Source: Clostridiales bacterium
GTDB taxonomy: Bacteria > Bacillota > Clostridia > Oscillospirales > Acutalibacteraceae
NCBI GenBank assembly: GCA_012839345.1
Contig: DUNN01000033.1
Location: 62,001-126,000, forward strand
Direction of reading: 5' to 3'
Length of the DNA stretch: 64,000 bases
Part shown: piece after piece, positions 10,003 through 19,024 of the stretch
Layout of the letters: each line of letters begins with the position of its first letter
Position numbering within the stretch: the first letter of the stretch is position 1
Notes under the pieces: model-generated
The model's input: only the letters and a program-made list of their open reading frames with translations
Database searches by the model: none
What the model was told of the DNA's origin: nothing
Made by a program: the position numbers and the translations under genes

Positions 10003-10085
10003 GGATGAAAGCAATTTGATAGCCACTCAGGCCAGAATATTCGCGGTTTAGTCTTACGATTAAACCAGTGCTTACCTAAAAAGTT
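10003..10085 (+). repeat. Dispersed hairpin repeat, copy B
   Basis: ggatgaaagcaatttgatagccactcaggccagaatattcgcggtttagtcttacg...cagtgcttacctaaaaagttt. Confidence 0.6.
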
Positions 10086-10103
10086 TCAATACTGTGATGT
10101 TTC

Positions 10104-10964
10104 ATGGTACGATTGAGATCTTTTGGTGACCTTTATCCTTTACAAGAAAGGATAGGAACAAAGGAAATAGAACAGGGAGATGGGAATATTCGACATTTAG
10201 GATACAAACAAAGAAGAAAGATTTTAACTTTACTTTCCGTAGTCGTTTTAATTGCTTTTTTCACGGCAGCAACCGTAATCCTGTGGAACCCACTGATTAG
10301 CACCGTTCAAAAGCCGGAGCAGTTCCGCATGTGGGTCAATTCCAATGGAATATGGGGCCGATTGGCTTTTATCGGGATGGTCGTGCTGCAAGTGATTTTT
10401 GCCATTATTCCAGGCGAACCGGTGGAACTTGGAGCAGGTTATGCCTTTGGCACTTTCGAGGGAACCATCCTGTGTCTGACCGGAGCTGCCGTTGGAACGT
10501 CCGTGATCTTCCTGTTTACCAAACTGCTTGGCATCCGTCTGATAGAAGCACTGGTCGGCAGGCAAAAACTTCGGTCTATGCTATTTTTGAAAAACAGCAG
10601 GAATCTGAATCTGCTGATCTTTCTCCTGTTTTTTATACCGGGTACACCGAAAGATGTCATTACCTATGTAATCGGCTTCACACCGGTAAAGCTGACAACG
10701 TTCCTGATTCTTACCAGCATTGCTCGCATTCCGTCCGTTCTTACTTCCACAATTACGGGGAACGCATTGGGTTCACAGGATTATAAGACCGCTATTATCG
10801 TCTATGCTGTGACGGGTGCGATCAGCCTTGCCGGGCTGCTGGTTTATCGAAAAATTTCAGCCAGTATTCGAAAGCGTAAATCCAAACGCAGCACATCGAC
10901 CCCGAATGAAACCGATTATAACGTAGAAGAGCATGGTGAAACAGATTCGTTACAGCAATTCTAA
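10104..10964 (+). CDS. TVP38/TMEM64 (DedA-like) family membrane protein; start codon uncertain
   Basis: FAIIPGEPVELGAGYAFGTFEGTILCLTGAAVGTSVIF...FFIPGTPKDVITYVIGFTPV characteristic of the SNARE-associated/VTT domain. Confidence 0.88.
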   Translation: MVRLRSFGDLYPLQERIGTKEIEQGDGNIRHLGYKQRRKILTLLSVVVLIAFFTAATVILWNPLISTVQKPEQFRMWVNSNGIWGRLAFIGMVVLQVIFAIIPGEPVELGAGYAFGTFEGTILCLTGAAVGTSVIFLFTKLLGIRLIEALVGRQKLRSMLFLKNSRNLNLLIFLLFFIPGTPKDVITYVIGFTPVKLTTFLILTSIARIPSVLTSTITGNALGSQDYKTAIIVYAVTGAISLAGLLVYRKISASIRKRKSKRSTSTPNETDYNVEEHGETDSLQQF

Positions 10965-11037
10965 AGCCGCTTCAGCCAGAATATTCGCGGCTTTGAATTG
11001 CTGTCTTACCGACTTTATGAGCAGTCCCCTAGAAGTT
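10950..11037 (+). repeat. Dispersed hairpin repeat, copy C (overlaps the stop of the TVP38 gene)
   Basis: agcaattctaaagccgcttcagccagaatattcgcggctttgaattgctgtcttacc...cagtcccctagaagtttt. Confidence 0.6.
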
Positions 11038-11097
11038 TTGTCAACGTTTTCGTTTGACCGTATCTTCACGTTTTATTCACAATTTCAAGGAAAAAGT

Positions 11098-11106
11098 TGG
11101 TATAAT
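11098..11106 (+). promoter_or_regulatory. Extended -10 promoter candidate for the efflux operon
   Basis: TGG-TATAAT upstream of 11166; -35 weak (TTCACA, 19-nt spacer). Confidence 0.4.
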
Positions 11107-11165
11107 CACATTTAATATAGATTTAAAATTAGTCGCTTATCATCATCACTAAGGAGGAATACATT

Positions 11166-12017
11166 TTGAAAAAGATTTTTAGCCTGTTCCTTGCGGTTCT
11201 TATCACGGTAACGGCGGGCATTCCTGCTTTTGCTGCGACGCGGAAGGGCGACACTGTTACGCTTTCCATGGAGAACCTGGAAGACCTGCTCCCGGGGAAT
11301 TCACAAAGCGGAACCTACGACCAGCAGCTGCTTTCCGCGCAGATTCAATATCTTACATACTGCAACGACATGCTGATAACCGACTCGGACACCTACACCT
11401 ACAACAGCAAGGTGCAGGAACGGGACAACGCAAAAAAGAAGTATGAGCAGGGGTACGGCTCGAAAAAGGCTTATGACGACGCGGTTCAGGCAGTGACGGA
11501 CCAACTGAATAGCCAACAGCAGCATTCCATGAAACGTTCCCAGGACTCCCTGGTGCTCCGGCATATGCTGGAACTGGACGACGTGGATAAGCTGGTCGTA
11601 AAGCCCATGGATTACAGCAAACTGGATTTGGAAGCGAAGATCAACAATATTAATTACAAATCGGACCTTAAAAAATTAGGATGGAATGATTTGTCCGGTT
11701 CCGATGCGTCGGATTCCGAGATGACCGGCGGAGTGGAAGCGTTCCACACTCTGTACAATGCGCTGAAATCCGCAGGAGATCAATATCATCAGAATAACGA
11801 TACTTACCAGAAAAAACTAAACGACTTGCAGACAACAAAGCAGAAAGTGGCCGCAGGGTATGCTTCCCAGAAGGAACTGGACGATTTGAATCAGGAGGTT
11901 CAGGTTCTGGCCAATACCGTGGCACAGAATAAGAACAGCCTTTATATGGCGTACCTTAAGTATGACTATGCACGCGACCATAATGGCGAAAGCCCCGACG
12001 CAGTTCAATATTATTAA
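11166..12017 (+). CDS. Exported coiled-coil TolC-like protein of a MacAB-type operon
   Basis: Signal peptide MKKIFSLFLAVLITVTAGIPAFAA, heptad-rich helices (KKLNDLQTTKQKVAAGYASQKELDDLNQEVQVL), followed by MacA/MacB genes. Confidence 0.7.
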   Translation: MKKIFSLFLAVLITVTAGIPAFAATRKGDTVTLSMENLEDLLPGNSQSGTYDQQLLSAQIQYLTYCNDMLITDSDTYTYNSKVQERDNAKKKYEQGYGSKKAYDDAVQAVTDQLNSQQQHSMKRSQDSLVLRHMLELDDVDKLVVKPMDYSKLDLEAKINNINYKSDLKKLGWNDLSGSDASDSEMTGGVEAFHTLYNALKSAGDQYHQNNDTYQKKLNDLQTTKQKVAAGYASQKELDDLNQEVQVLANTVAQNKNSLYMAYLKYDYARDHNGESPDAVQYY

Positions 12018-12038
12018 TTGTTATTAGGAGTAGACAAT

Positions 12039-13409
12039 ATGAAAACGCACAGGTTCCACCTCAGCAAAAAGAAAATTATTATTTTCGCGGTTCTGTTGGT
12101 GATTGTCGCCGTACTGTTTTACGCGTGTTCTCGTTCTGCGGCGGCTGCAAAAGAAAACCTGATTCCACAGGTACAAACGACTTCGCTGAAAAAAACAAGC
12201 ATTCAGGATAGTGTCAGCGTGACGGGTACCGTACAGAGCAACAACTCCAAAAATGTTTACACCACACTGACATATCCGGTGAAAGAAGTGTACGCTAAGG
12301 TCGGCGACGTGGTAAAAGCCGGCCAGACGTTGGCAATTCTGGATACGGACTCCCTTTCCAAAGACGTAGAGAGCGCGAAGTACAGCAACGAATATGCACA
12401 GAAAAGCGCCAGACTCGCGCTAGAAAAGGCAAAAGCCGATTATGAAAACGCGCTGTCCCTGTACAATAACAATCAAAACGCGGATATCGTTTCCGCTAAA
12501 GCGGCGCTAACGGCGGCGCAGCAGGATTTGAACACGGAAAAATCCAATTACAACTATGCGAAATACCAGTATGACAACGGGGAGATTTCCAAGCTGGCGC
12601 TGGATCAGGCAAAGGCGAAACTGACGGCGGCGCAGAATGCCTATGATAAAGCATCAACCTCGCTGACCGTTGCGCAGAATCAGGCGCAGCAGAATTTGAA
12701 AGCCCTGAAAAACGCTTATGATGCGGCTCAGGCAAAGATGAACGACAAAAGCCAGGATGTTACGCTGGCAAAACAGCAGGAAAACCTGCGGGACGGAGTC
12801 ATTACTGCGCCGATTGACGGAACGGTTACCGTTTCCAACGCAGTGGTTGGGGCTGTGCCGAACGGTGTTCTGTTTACTGTGGAGGACACGAACGATCTGA
12901 TTGTAAAAACGCAGATTAAGGAATACGATGTTGACCAGGTTACTGTGGGCAAAAAAGTGGTGATTAAAACCGATGCCAGCGGGGATAAGGAAATCGCGGG
13001 CGTTGTCACAAAGGTGGCACCGGCGGCAACCGTAAATACCGTTCAGGGAACGCAGACGACCACAACCTCGCAAGACAACGGCACCGTCACGTTTGCGGCG
13101 GAAGTGAAAATCACCCAGAATAATCCGCAAATCCGAATTGGCATGAAGGCCAGACTGAATATCATCCTCAACCAAAAAGCAGATATTTACACCGTACCCT
13201 ACGACGCGGTTCTGCACGACGCGGACGGCAGCGCTTATGTGTTTGAGGCAGTGAAGGACCAGAACGGCTACAAGGCAAAGAAATTGCCGGTTCAAACCGG
13301 GCTGGAAAACGATATTTCCATTGAAGTTTCCGGCAGCGGCATCAAGGATGGCGTTCAGATTGTCAATAACCCGGAGAATATCTCAGACGGCTCTAAGCTG
13401 AAGATGTAA
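12039..13409 (+). CDS. HlyD/MacA-like efflux adaptor subunit
   Basis: N-terminal TM, lipoyl/barrel-sandwich segments flanking a long alpha-hairpin, beta-barrel domain; adjacent ABC transporter. Start MKTHRFHL. Confidence 0.9.
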   Translation: MKTHRFHLSKKKIIIFAVLLVIVAVLFYACSRSAAAAKENLIPQVQTTSLKKTSIQDSVSVTGTVQSNNSKNVYTTLTYPVKEVYAKVGDVVKAGQTLAILDTDSLSKDVESAKYSNEYAQKSARLALEKAKADYENALSLYNNNQNADIVSAKAALTAAQQDLNTEKSNYNYAKYQYDNGEISKLALDQAKAKLTAAQNAYDKASTSLTVAQNQAQQNLKALKNAYDAAQAKMNDKSQDVTLAKQQENLRDGVITAPIDGTVTVSNAVVGAVPNGVLFTVEDTNDLIVKTQIKEYDVDQVTVGKKVVIKTDASGDKEIAGVVTKVAPAATVNTVQGTQTTTTSQDNGTVTFAAEVKITQNNPQIRIGMKARLNIILNQKADIYTVPYDAVLHDADGSAYVFEAVKDQNGYKAKKLPVQTGLENDISIEVSGSGIKDGVQIVNNPENISDGSKLKM

Positions 13410-13420
13410 CGGGGGCGGCT

Positions 13421-14140
13421 ATGAGCAGAGTGATTATTGAGATGCACGATATTTACAAACGCTTTTATATCGGCACTCCGAACGAACTGGAAATTATCAA
13501 GGGGATCAACCTGCAGGTGAACGAAGGGGATTTTGTTTCCATCGTGGGCGCGTCCGGCTCCGGCAAAAGTACGCTGATGAATATGATTGGCGTGCTGGAC
13601 CGCCCCACCGAGGGAGAATATCTTCTGGACGGCATTCCGATTTCTAAAATGAGTGACAACGAAATGTCCGATGTACGCAACCGGAAAATCGGGTTCGTGT
13701 TCCAGACCTTTAACTTGATTCCGCGCAGCAGCGCGCTGAAGAATGTGGAGCTGCCCATGCTGTATGCCGGTGTGGACGGAAGGAAAAGAGTGGCGCGCGC
13801 CAAAGAGCTTCTGGAAATGGTGGGTATGGGTGACCGCATGTATCACCTGCCGAACGAGCTTTCCGGCGGGCAGAAGCAGCGCGTTGCTATTGCCCGCGCG
13901 CTGGCCAACGACCCGGCCATGATTTTGGCAGATGAACCAACCGGCGCGCTGGATTCCACCACCGGACGCATGGTGATGGATTTGTTCCACAAGGTTCACC
14001 GGGAGGATGGGAAAACCATTGTTCTGATTACCCATAACAATGAGCTGGCTGCAGAAACCGACCGCATTGTAACGATTCGCGATGGACGCATTGTGTCGGA
14101 TGAGCCGGGAGCGGGAAAGGCGGCGCAGCTATGTTCCTGA
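13421..14140 (+). CDS. MacB-like ABC transporter ATP-binding protein
   Basis: Walker [10 protein letters not shown], signature [15 protein letters not shown], Walker [13 protein letters not shown]. Confidence 0.95.
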   Translation: MSRVIIEMHDIYKRFYIGTPNELEIIKGINLQVNEGDFVSIVGASGSGKSTLMNMIGVLDRPTEGEYLLDGIPISKMSDNEMSDVRNRKIGFVFQTFNLIPRSSALKNVELPMLYAGVDGRKRVARAKELLEMVGMGDRMYHLPNELSGGQKQRVAIARALANDPAMILADEPTGALDSTTGRMVMDLFHKVHREDGKTIVLITHNNELAAETDRIVTIRDGRIVSDEPGAGKAAQLCS

Positions 14141-15378
14141 AAGAAAATGTCCTGCTTGCAGTCGCAGGGCTGAAATCCAACAAGGTGCGTGCCCTGCTGA
14201 CCATGCTCGGGATTATCATCGGAATTGGATCGGTCATCGCCATTGTGTCCATCGGTGACGCGCTGACCAATAAAGTGAACGACACCATGTCCTCTTTGGG
14301 TGCCAACAACATTGTTGTTTCCGTTGTACCCAGGGACAGCCAGAGTAGCTGGGACAAAGTCGACGACAGCGATCTGCTTTCCCGTGAACAAATCGAAAAA
14401 TTCCAGCAGAAATACGCGAATGAGATTGAAAACGTGACCCTTGCCGCCGGCGGGGGAAGCGGGCAGGTAAAGGACGGCCGGCTTTACGCAAACGTATCCG
14501 TGCAGGGTGTGAACGAAGGCTACCAGGCTTTTAAAAATATTAAAATTAGCAGCGGCCGGTTTCTGAAAGACCGGGACATCGACCAATCCCGTCGTGTTGC
14601 AGTGGTTTCCGATAAACTAATCGGAAAGATGTTTAAAAGCGGCGTTGACCCGTTGGGAAAAGAAATTACGTTATACAGCGGGGACGACGTGAGCACCTAC
14701 ATGGTGGTTGGCGTATATAAATATGAGCAGACCGCCATGATGGGAATGGGTGGAACGGCGGACGAGGATATTACCACCGCGATGTATGTTCCCATTACCG
14801 TGGCAACCGAACATCTGGACAACCAAAACTATTCGGATTTTGCCGTAAAGGCAAAGTCTACGGTGGATTCCACCGCTTTTACCAAAACGATTCAAAAATA
14901 CTTTGATAAGCTTTATGCGGGAAATGAAAGATACCGGTGTGATGTTCAGAATATGGAAGATATGATGACCGAAGTAAATTCGATGATGGGAACTATCTCT
15001 ATCGCCGTTGCGGCCATTGCTGCTATCGCGCTGCTGGTCGGCGGAATCGGCGTTATGAATATCATGTTGGTTTCCGTCACGGAGCGAACCCGCGAAATCG
15101 GCACGCGAAAGGCGCTTGGAGCGCGCAACAGTTTTATCCGTACCCAGTTTATCGTGGAGTCCATCATCATTTGCGTGGTCGGCGGGGCAATCGGAATTCT
15201 GTTCGGCATATTGCTTGCGGCAATCGGGGTGCATTTGCTCGGGGCGGAGCTCACCGTTTCGATTCCCATTATCTTTATTAGCGTCGGATTTTCTATGGCC
15301 ATTGGTATTTTCTTTGGCTATTACCCGGCGAACAAGGCAGCAAAGCTGGACCCGATCGAAGCCCTGCGTTACGAATAA
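14131..15378 (+). CDS. MacB-like ABC transporter permease (MacB_PCD + FtsX)
   Basis: ALLTMLGIIIGIGSVIAIVSIG...GGIGVMNIMLVSVTERTREIGTRKALGARNSFI. Confidence 0.95.
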   Translation: MFLKENVLLAVAGLKSNKVRALLTMLGIIIGIGSVIAIVSIGDALTNKVNDTMSSLGANNIVVSVVPRDSQSSWDKVDDSDLLSREQIEKFQQKYANEIENVTLAAGGGSGQVKDGRLYANVSVQGVNEGYQAFKNIKISSGRFLKDRDIDQSRRVAVVSDKLIGKMFKSGVDPLGKEITLYSGDDVSTYMVVGVYKYEQTAMMGMGGTADEDITTAMYVPITVATEHLDNQNYSDFAVKAKSTVDSTAFTKTIQKYFDKLYAGNERYRCDVQNMEDMMTEVNSMMGTISIAVAAIAAIALLVGGIGVMNIMLVSVTERTREIGTRKALGARNSFIRTQFIVESIIICVVGGAIGILFGILLAAIGVHLLGAELTVSIPIIFISVGFSMAIGIFFGYYPANKAAKLDPIEALRYE

Positions 15379-15657
15379 ACCAATCGAAATACATTTCCAA
15401 TACCACCGGGCATTTCTGCCCGAGCGTTTCACAGCCGTTCCGGTGATTCCGGGGCGGCTGTTTTCTATAGAAAACTTGCCCTGTTCTGCCGGAGAAAAAC
15501 GCGGTTTTGCCTGCAAATTCGCCTATGCGCAGCTTCTGGATTGATTGCAATTTGTGCCGATATATAGTAGAATTAAACTAAAATTAGCGGAAATTGGCGG
15601 AACAGGCCGCGGAACAAGGCCTGAGAACGGATTCCGCCCAAGCGGAGGCTGCGGGTT

Positions 15658-17802
15658 ATGAAAACGAAGCAAAAGACGGAACAGGAAAACAGAACGGCGC
15701 AAACTCCGGAGGACTACATATTTGCCCTGGATATCGGCACGCGCAGTGTAATTGGAATTGTAGGCGTACCGGATGGGGAAAAGCTCCGCATTGTCGCCGT
15801 GGAATCGGAAGAACATAAAAAGCGCGCCATGATTGACGGGCAGATTGAAGATATTGAACAGGTCAGCCGCGTGGCGGGCCATGTAAAGGAACGACTGGAA
15901 AAACGGCTGGGGTACCAGCTGAAGCATGTTTGTGTCGCCGCGGCAGGGCGTGCCCTGCGCACCGAGAAAGCAACTTTTGAAATGGAGCTTGACGACAACC
16001 AGCCGATTCAGCAGGATTTGATTTGCCGGCTGGAAGCTGGCGCCATTGAAGTCGCCGAACGGCAGTTTGAGCCGCAGGTGGGAGCGGATCATGTCTTTTA
16101 TTTGGTTGGATACTCCGTAATGGAATACCGGCTGGACGATTACCCGATTTCCACCCTTTTGGATCACCGGGGAAAGTGTATTGCCGTAGACGTCATCGCG
16201 ACTTTTCTGCCGCGTGAAGTGGTGGACAGCCTTTATACCACCATGCATAAAATCGGGCTGGATGTTGCCAGCCTGACGCTGGAACCAATTGCAGCGATGA
16301 ACGCCGCAATTCCGGAAAAGCTGCGTCTGCTGAATTTGGCACTGGTGGATATTGGCGCCGGCACTTCCGACATTGCCATTTCCAAAGACGGCAGCGTGGT
16401 GGCGTATACTATGGCTACGGTGGCCGGGGATGAAATTACGGAAGCCATCATGAAACACTATTTGGTAGAGTTTAACCACGCGGAGGAAATCAAGCACCGA
16501 ATCAGCAGCAGTGAAAGCTTTACTTATACGGATATTCTCGGATTTGAGCAGACCGTTTCCGCCGACGAGCTGCGGCAGACACTGGAACCGGATATCCGCT
16601 CGCTCTGTCAGGAAATCAGCGAAGACATTGAAAAGGTGAATGGGGGAAAGCCCTCTGCCGTGTTCCTGGTGGGCGGCGGCAGCAAGCTGCCGGGAATGTG
16701 CGGCTACGTGGCGGAATACCTCGATTTGCCGCAGAATCGTGTTGCGATTGGCGGCAACAATTTTATGCTGCATGTGGATTCGCCGGATTATGACGTTTCC
16801 GGGCCGGAATTTGCCACTCCGCTCGGCATTGCGGTTTCCGCTGCGCTGAACCTGATTAGCGACAGCTTTTCCATAACCCTGAACGGGAACAAGGCGAAGC
16901 TGTTCCGCAGCAAAAAGCTGACGGTGCTGGATGTGCTCATGATGAACGGGTACGGCTACAATCAGCTGATCAGCCGTTCCGGCCGCAGCGTGCTGGTGGA
17001 AGTAAACGGGGAGAAACGGGTTTTCCGGGGCGGTGTGCCGGAAGTGGCGAAAATCCTTATCAACGGGGCGGAAGCAACGGTTTCTTCCCTGGTAAAGGCC
17101 GGGGATGACATTACCTTTCAAGCTGCCGTTCCGGGGAAGGATGCCCGCCCGTTCCTGTACGAAGCGGTGCCATTTACCGACCCGGGCACCGTCACGTTCC
17201 TTGGAAAGTCCTATTCCATCGGAACCCGGGCGCTCGTCAACGGTGTTCTGTCCGCACCGGACACGGTTCTTCAGCATCATGACACAGTCGAATACACCCA
17301 GATTGTCACGCTGGGGGATTTGCTTCGTTCTCTGGAAGCTCCGGAGGATGCAGAATACTGGATCAACGGCAAGTCTGCGCAGGCCGGCATGGTTTTGTCC
17401 GACGGGGATGTGATTACCGCGGAACCGGAAAAAGAAGAAAAGCCCGAAGAAGTGCAGCCGGCGCCTGTTCCTTCGGTGCAGCAGGAGGCGGCCCCTATGG
17501 AAACCCATTCCTTGGAGTCGGTTTCCCCGGAGGACGTTCCCGGGGAAGCTGCTGTGGAACCGGAAGAGGAAGTTCCCCAAACGGCGGTCCTACATGTGGT
17601 GCTGAATAATGAGTATCTGTCCCTTCCGCAGAAGGAGGGGGGCACTCCGTATTACCTGGTGGATATGCTGAACCTGGTGCACATGGACTTGACCAAACCG
17701 GAGGGCCGAAGAATTGTGATTCAGATTAACGGAGCAGATGCCGCCTATCTGCAAAAGCTGCAGGAAGGCGATGTCATCGACATCCACTGGGAAGAACCTT
17801 AA
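15658..17802 (+). CDS. FtsA-like actin-fold protein with a long C-terminal extension
   Basis: FALDIGTRSVIGIVG, LVDIGAGTSDIAI, VFLVGGGSKLPG actin-ATPase motifs; extra ~300 aa C-terminus with acidic/Pro linker. Confidence 0.85.
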   Translation: MKTKQKTEQENRTAQTPEDYIFALDIGTRSVIGIVGVPDGEKLRIVAVESEEHKKRAMIDGQIEDIEQVSRVAGHVKERLEKRLGYQLKHVCVAAAGRALRTEKATFEMELDDNQPIQQDLICRLEAGAIEVAERQFEPQVGADHVFYLVGYSVMEYRLDDYPISTLLDHRGKCIAVDVIATFLPREVVDSLYTTMHKIGLDVASLTLEPIAAMNAAIPEKLRLLNLALVDIGAGTSDIAISKDGSVVAYTMATVAGDEITEAIMKHYLVEFNHAEEIKHRISSSESFTYTDILGFEQTVSADELRQTLEPDIRSLCQEISEDIEKVNGGKPSAVFLVGGGSKLPGMCGYVAEYLDLPQNRVAIGGNNFMLHVDSPDYDVSGPEFATPLGIAVSAALNLISDSFSITLNGNKAKLFRSKKLTVLDVLMMNGYGYNQLISRSGRSVLVEVNGEKRVFRGGVPEVAKILINGAEATVSSLVKAGDDITFQAAVPGKDARPFLYEAVPFTDPGTVTFLGKSYSIGTRALVNGVLSAPDTVLQHHDTVEYTQIVTLGDLLRSLEAPEDAEYWINGKSAQAGMVLSDGDVITAEPEKEEKPEEVQPAPVPSVQQEAAPMETHSLESVSPEDVPGEAAVEPEEEVPQTAVLHVVLNNEYLSLPQKEGGTPYYLVDMLNLVHMDLTKPEGRRIVIQINGADAAYLQKLQEGDVIDIHWEEP

Positions 17803-17845
17803 GTTACCGAAAAAGCACTGCCGCACCCTACGCGGTGATACAAAT

Positions 17846-17895
17846 AAAGGGAGTAAGGTCAAATGAATGAAAATTCATTTGACCTTACTCCCTTT
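17846..17895. terminator. Bidirectional terminator, long perfect palindrome
   Basis: 23-bp perfect stem AAAGGGAGTAAGGTCAAATGAAT-gaaa-ATTCATTTGACCTTACTCCCTTT between converging genes. Confidence 0.8.
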
Positions 17896-17911
17896 TGTGG
17901 TTCTGGTTGAA

Positions 17912-18928
17912 TTAAAACGCCTTTGGAATGAACCCGATTTTTTTCATAACTTTGTTCAGGGTCCTTGTGGAAATGGCAAGCGCTTTCTGCGCACCTTCTG
18001 TATAGCACTTTTCAAGGAAATCTTTGTTTTTAATGTAGTCTGCATAGCGTTCCTGAATCGGGCGCAGATGCTCGATGACCGCTTCGCCCACGGCGGTTTT
18101 GAAATCGCCGTAGCCTTTGCCCTCGAATTCCGCTTCGATCTGCTCGTCGGTTTTGCCGGTGATGCAGGAGTAAATGCCGATCAGGTTGTTAATTCCGTCC
18201 TTGCCTTCAGCACGGCATACGTGGGAATCACTGTCCGTTACCGCACGTTTGAATTTACGTAGAATGTCTTCCGGCTTATCCAGCACGGCGACATAAGCGT
18301 TGGTGTTTTCATCGGATTTGCTCATCTTTTTAGACGGGTCCTGAAGCGACATGACCCGCGCACCCTGCTTTGGAATGTAGGCGTCCGGCACGGTGAAGGT
18401 GGGGCTGTAAGCGCTGTTGAAGCGCTCCGCAATGTTGCGGGTCAGCTCCAGATGCTGTTTCTGGTCGGCACCCACGGGAACCAGATCGGCCTGATACAGC
18501 AGAATATCTGCGGCCATCAGGCTGGGGTAGGTGAACAGGCCGGCGTTTACGTTGTCGGCGTGTTTGGCGGATTTATCCTTGAACTGCGTCATACGCTGCA
18601 GTTCGCCGAACTGGGTATAGCAGTTCAGTATCCACGCAAGCTGTGCGTGGGTGTTTACATGGCTTTGAATAAAAAACGGACTTTTTTCCGGGTCGATGCC
18701 GCAGGCCAGCAAAAGCGCATAAGCTTCCAGCGTGTGGCGGCGGAAGTCGGCCGGGGTCTGCCGAACCGTAATGGTGTGAAGGTCGGCCAAAGCGAAAATA
18801 CAGTCGTATTCATCCTGCAGGGTAATCCAATTTTTTAGCGCGCCCAAATAGTTCCCGAGCGTAATGGTTCCGCTTGGCTGAATGGCGCTGAAAATTACTT
18901 TTTTGCGTTCCGTATTTTCTGTTTCCAT
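17912..18928 (-). CDS. trpS: Tryptophanyl-tRNA synthetase
   Basis: FSAIQPSGTITLGNYLGALKNW ... KMSKSDENTNAYV. Confidence 0.96.
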   Translation of the reverse strand: METENTERKKVIFSAIQPSGTITLGNYLGALKNWITLQDEYDCIFALADLHTITVRQTPADFRRHTLEAYALLLACGIDPEKSPFFIQSHVNTHAQLAWILNCYTQFGELQRMTQFKDKSAKHADNVNAGLFTYPSLMAADILLYQADLVPVGADQKQHLELTRNIAERFNSAYSPTFTVPDAYIPKQGARVMSLQDPSKKMSKSDENTNAYVAVLDKPEDILRKFKRAVTDSDSHVCRAEGKDGINNLIGIYSCITGKTDEQIEAEFEGKGYGDFKTAVGEAVIEHLRPIQERYADYIKNKDFLEKCYTEGAQKALAISTRTLNKVMKKIGFIPKAF

Positions 18929-19024
18929 GGTGAGTGCCTCCGTATCTGCATTTCAATCTTTATTGTAAAAAATTCAAAAGAAAAGACATGAGTTGCTGAA
19001 ATCCGTTCCAGCCGAACGGAAATA

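Noticed and set aside
10003-10085. Repeat copy B as a known riboswitch (glycine CTCAGG-like or c-di-GMP)
   Set aside because: Only short string matches; conserved aptamer cores are absent and the same element occurs at gene ends (copies A, C).
15523-17580. 685-aa minus-strand ORF opposite the FtsA-like gene
   Set aside because: Fully antisense to a clear coding gene; His/Arg/Phe-rich composition typical of reverse-frame translation; no domain.
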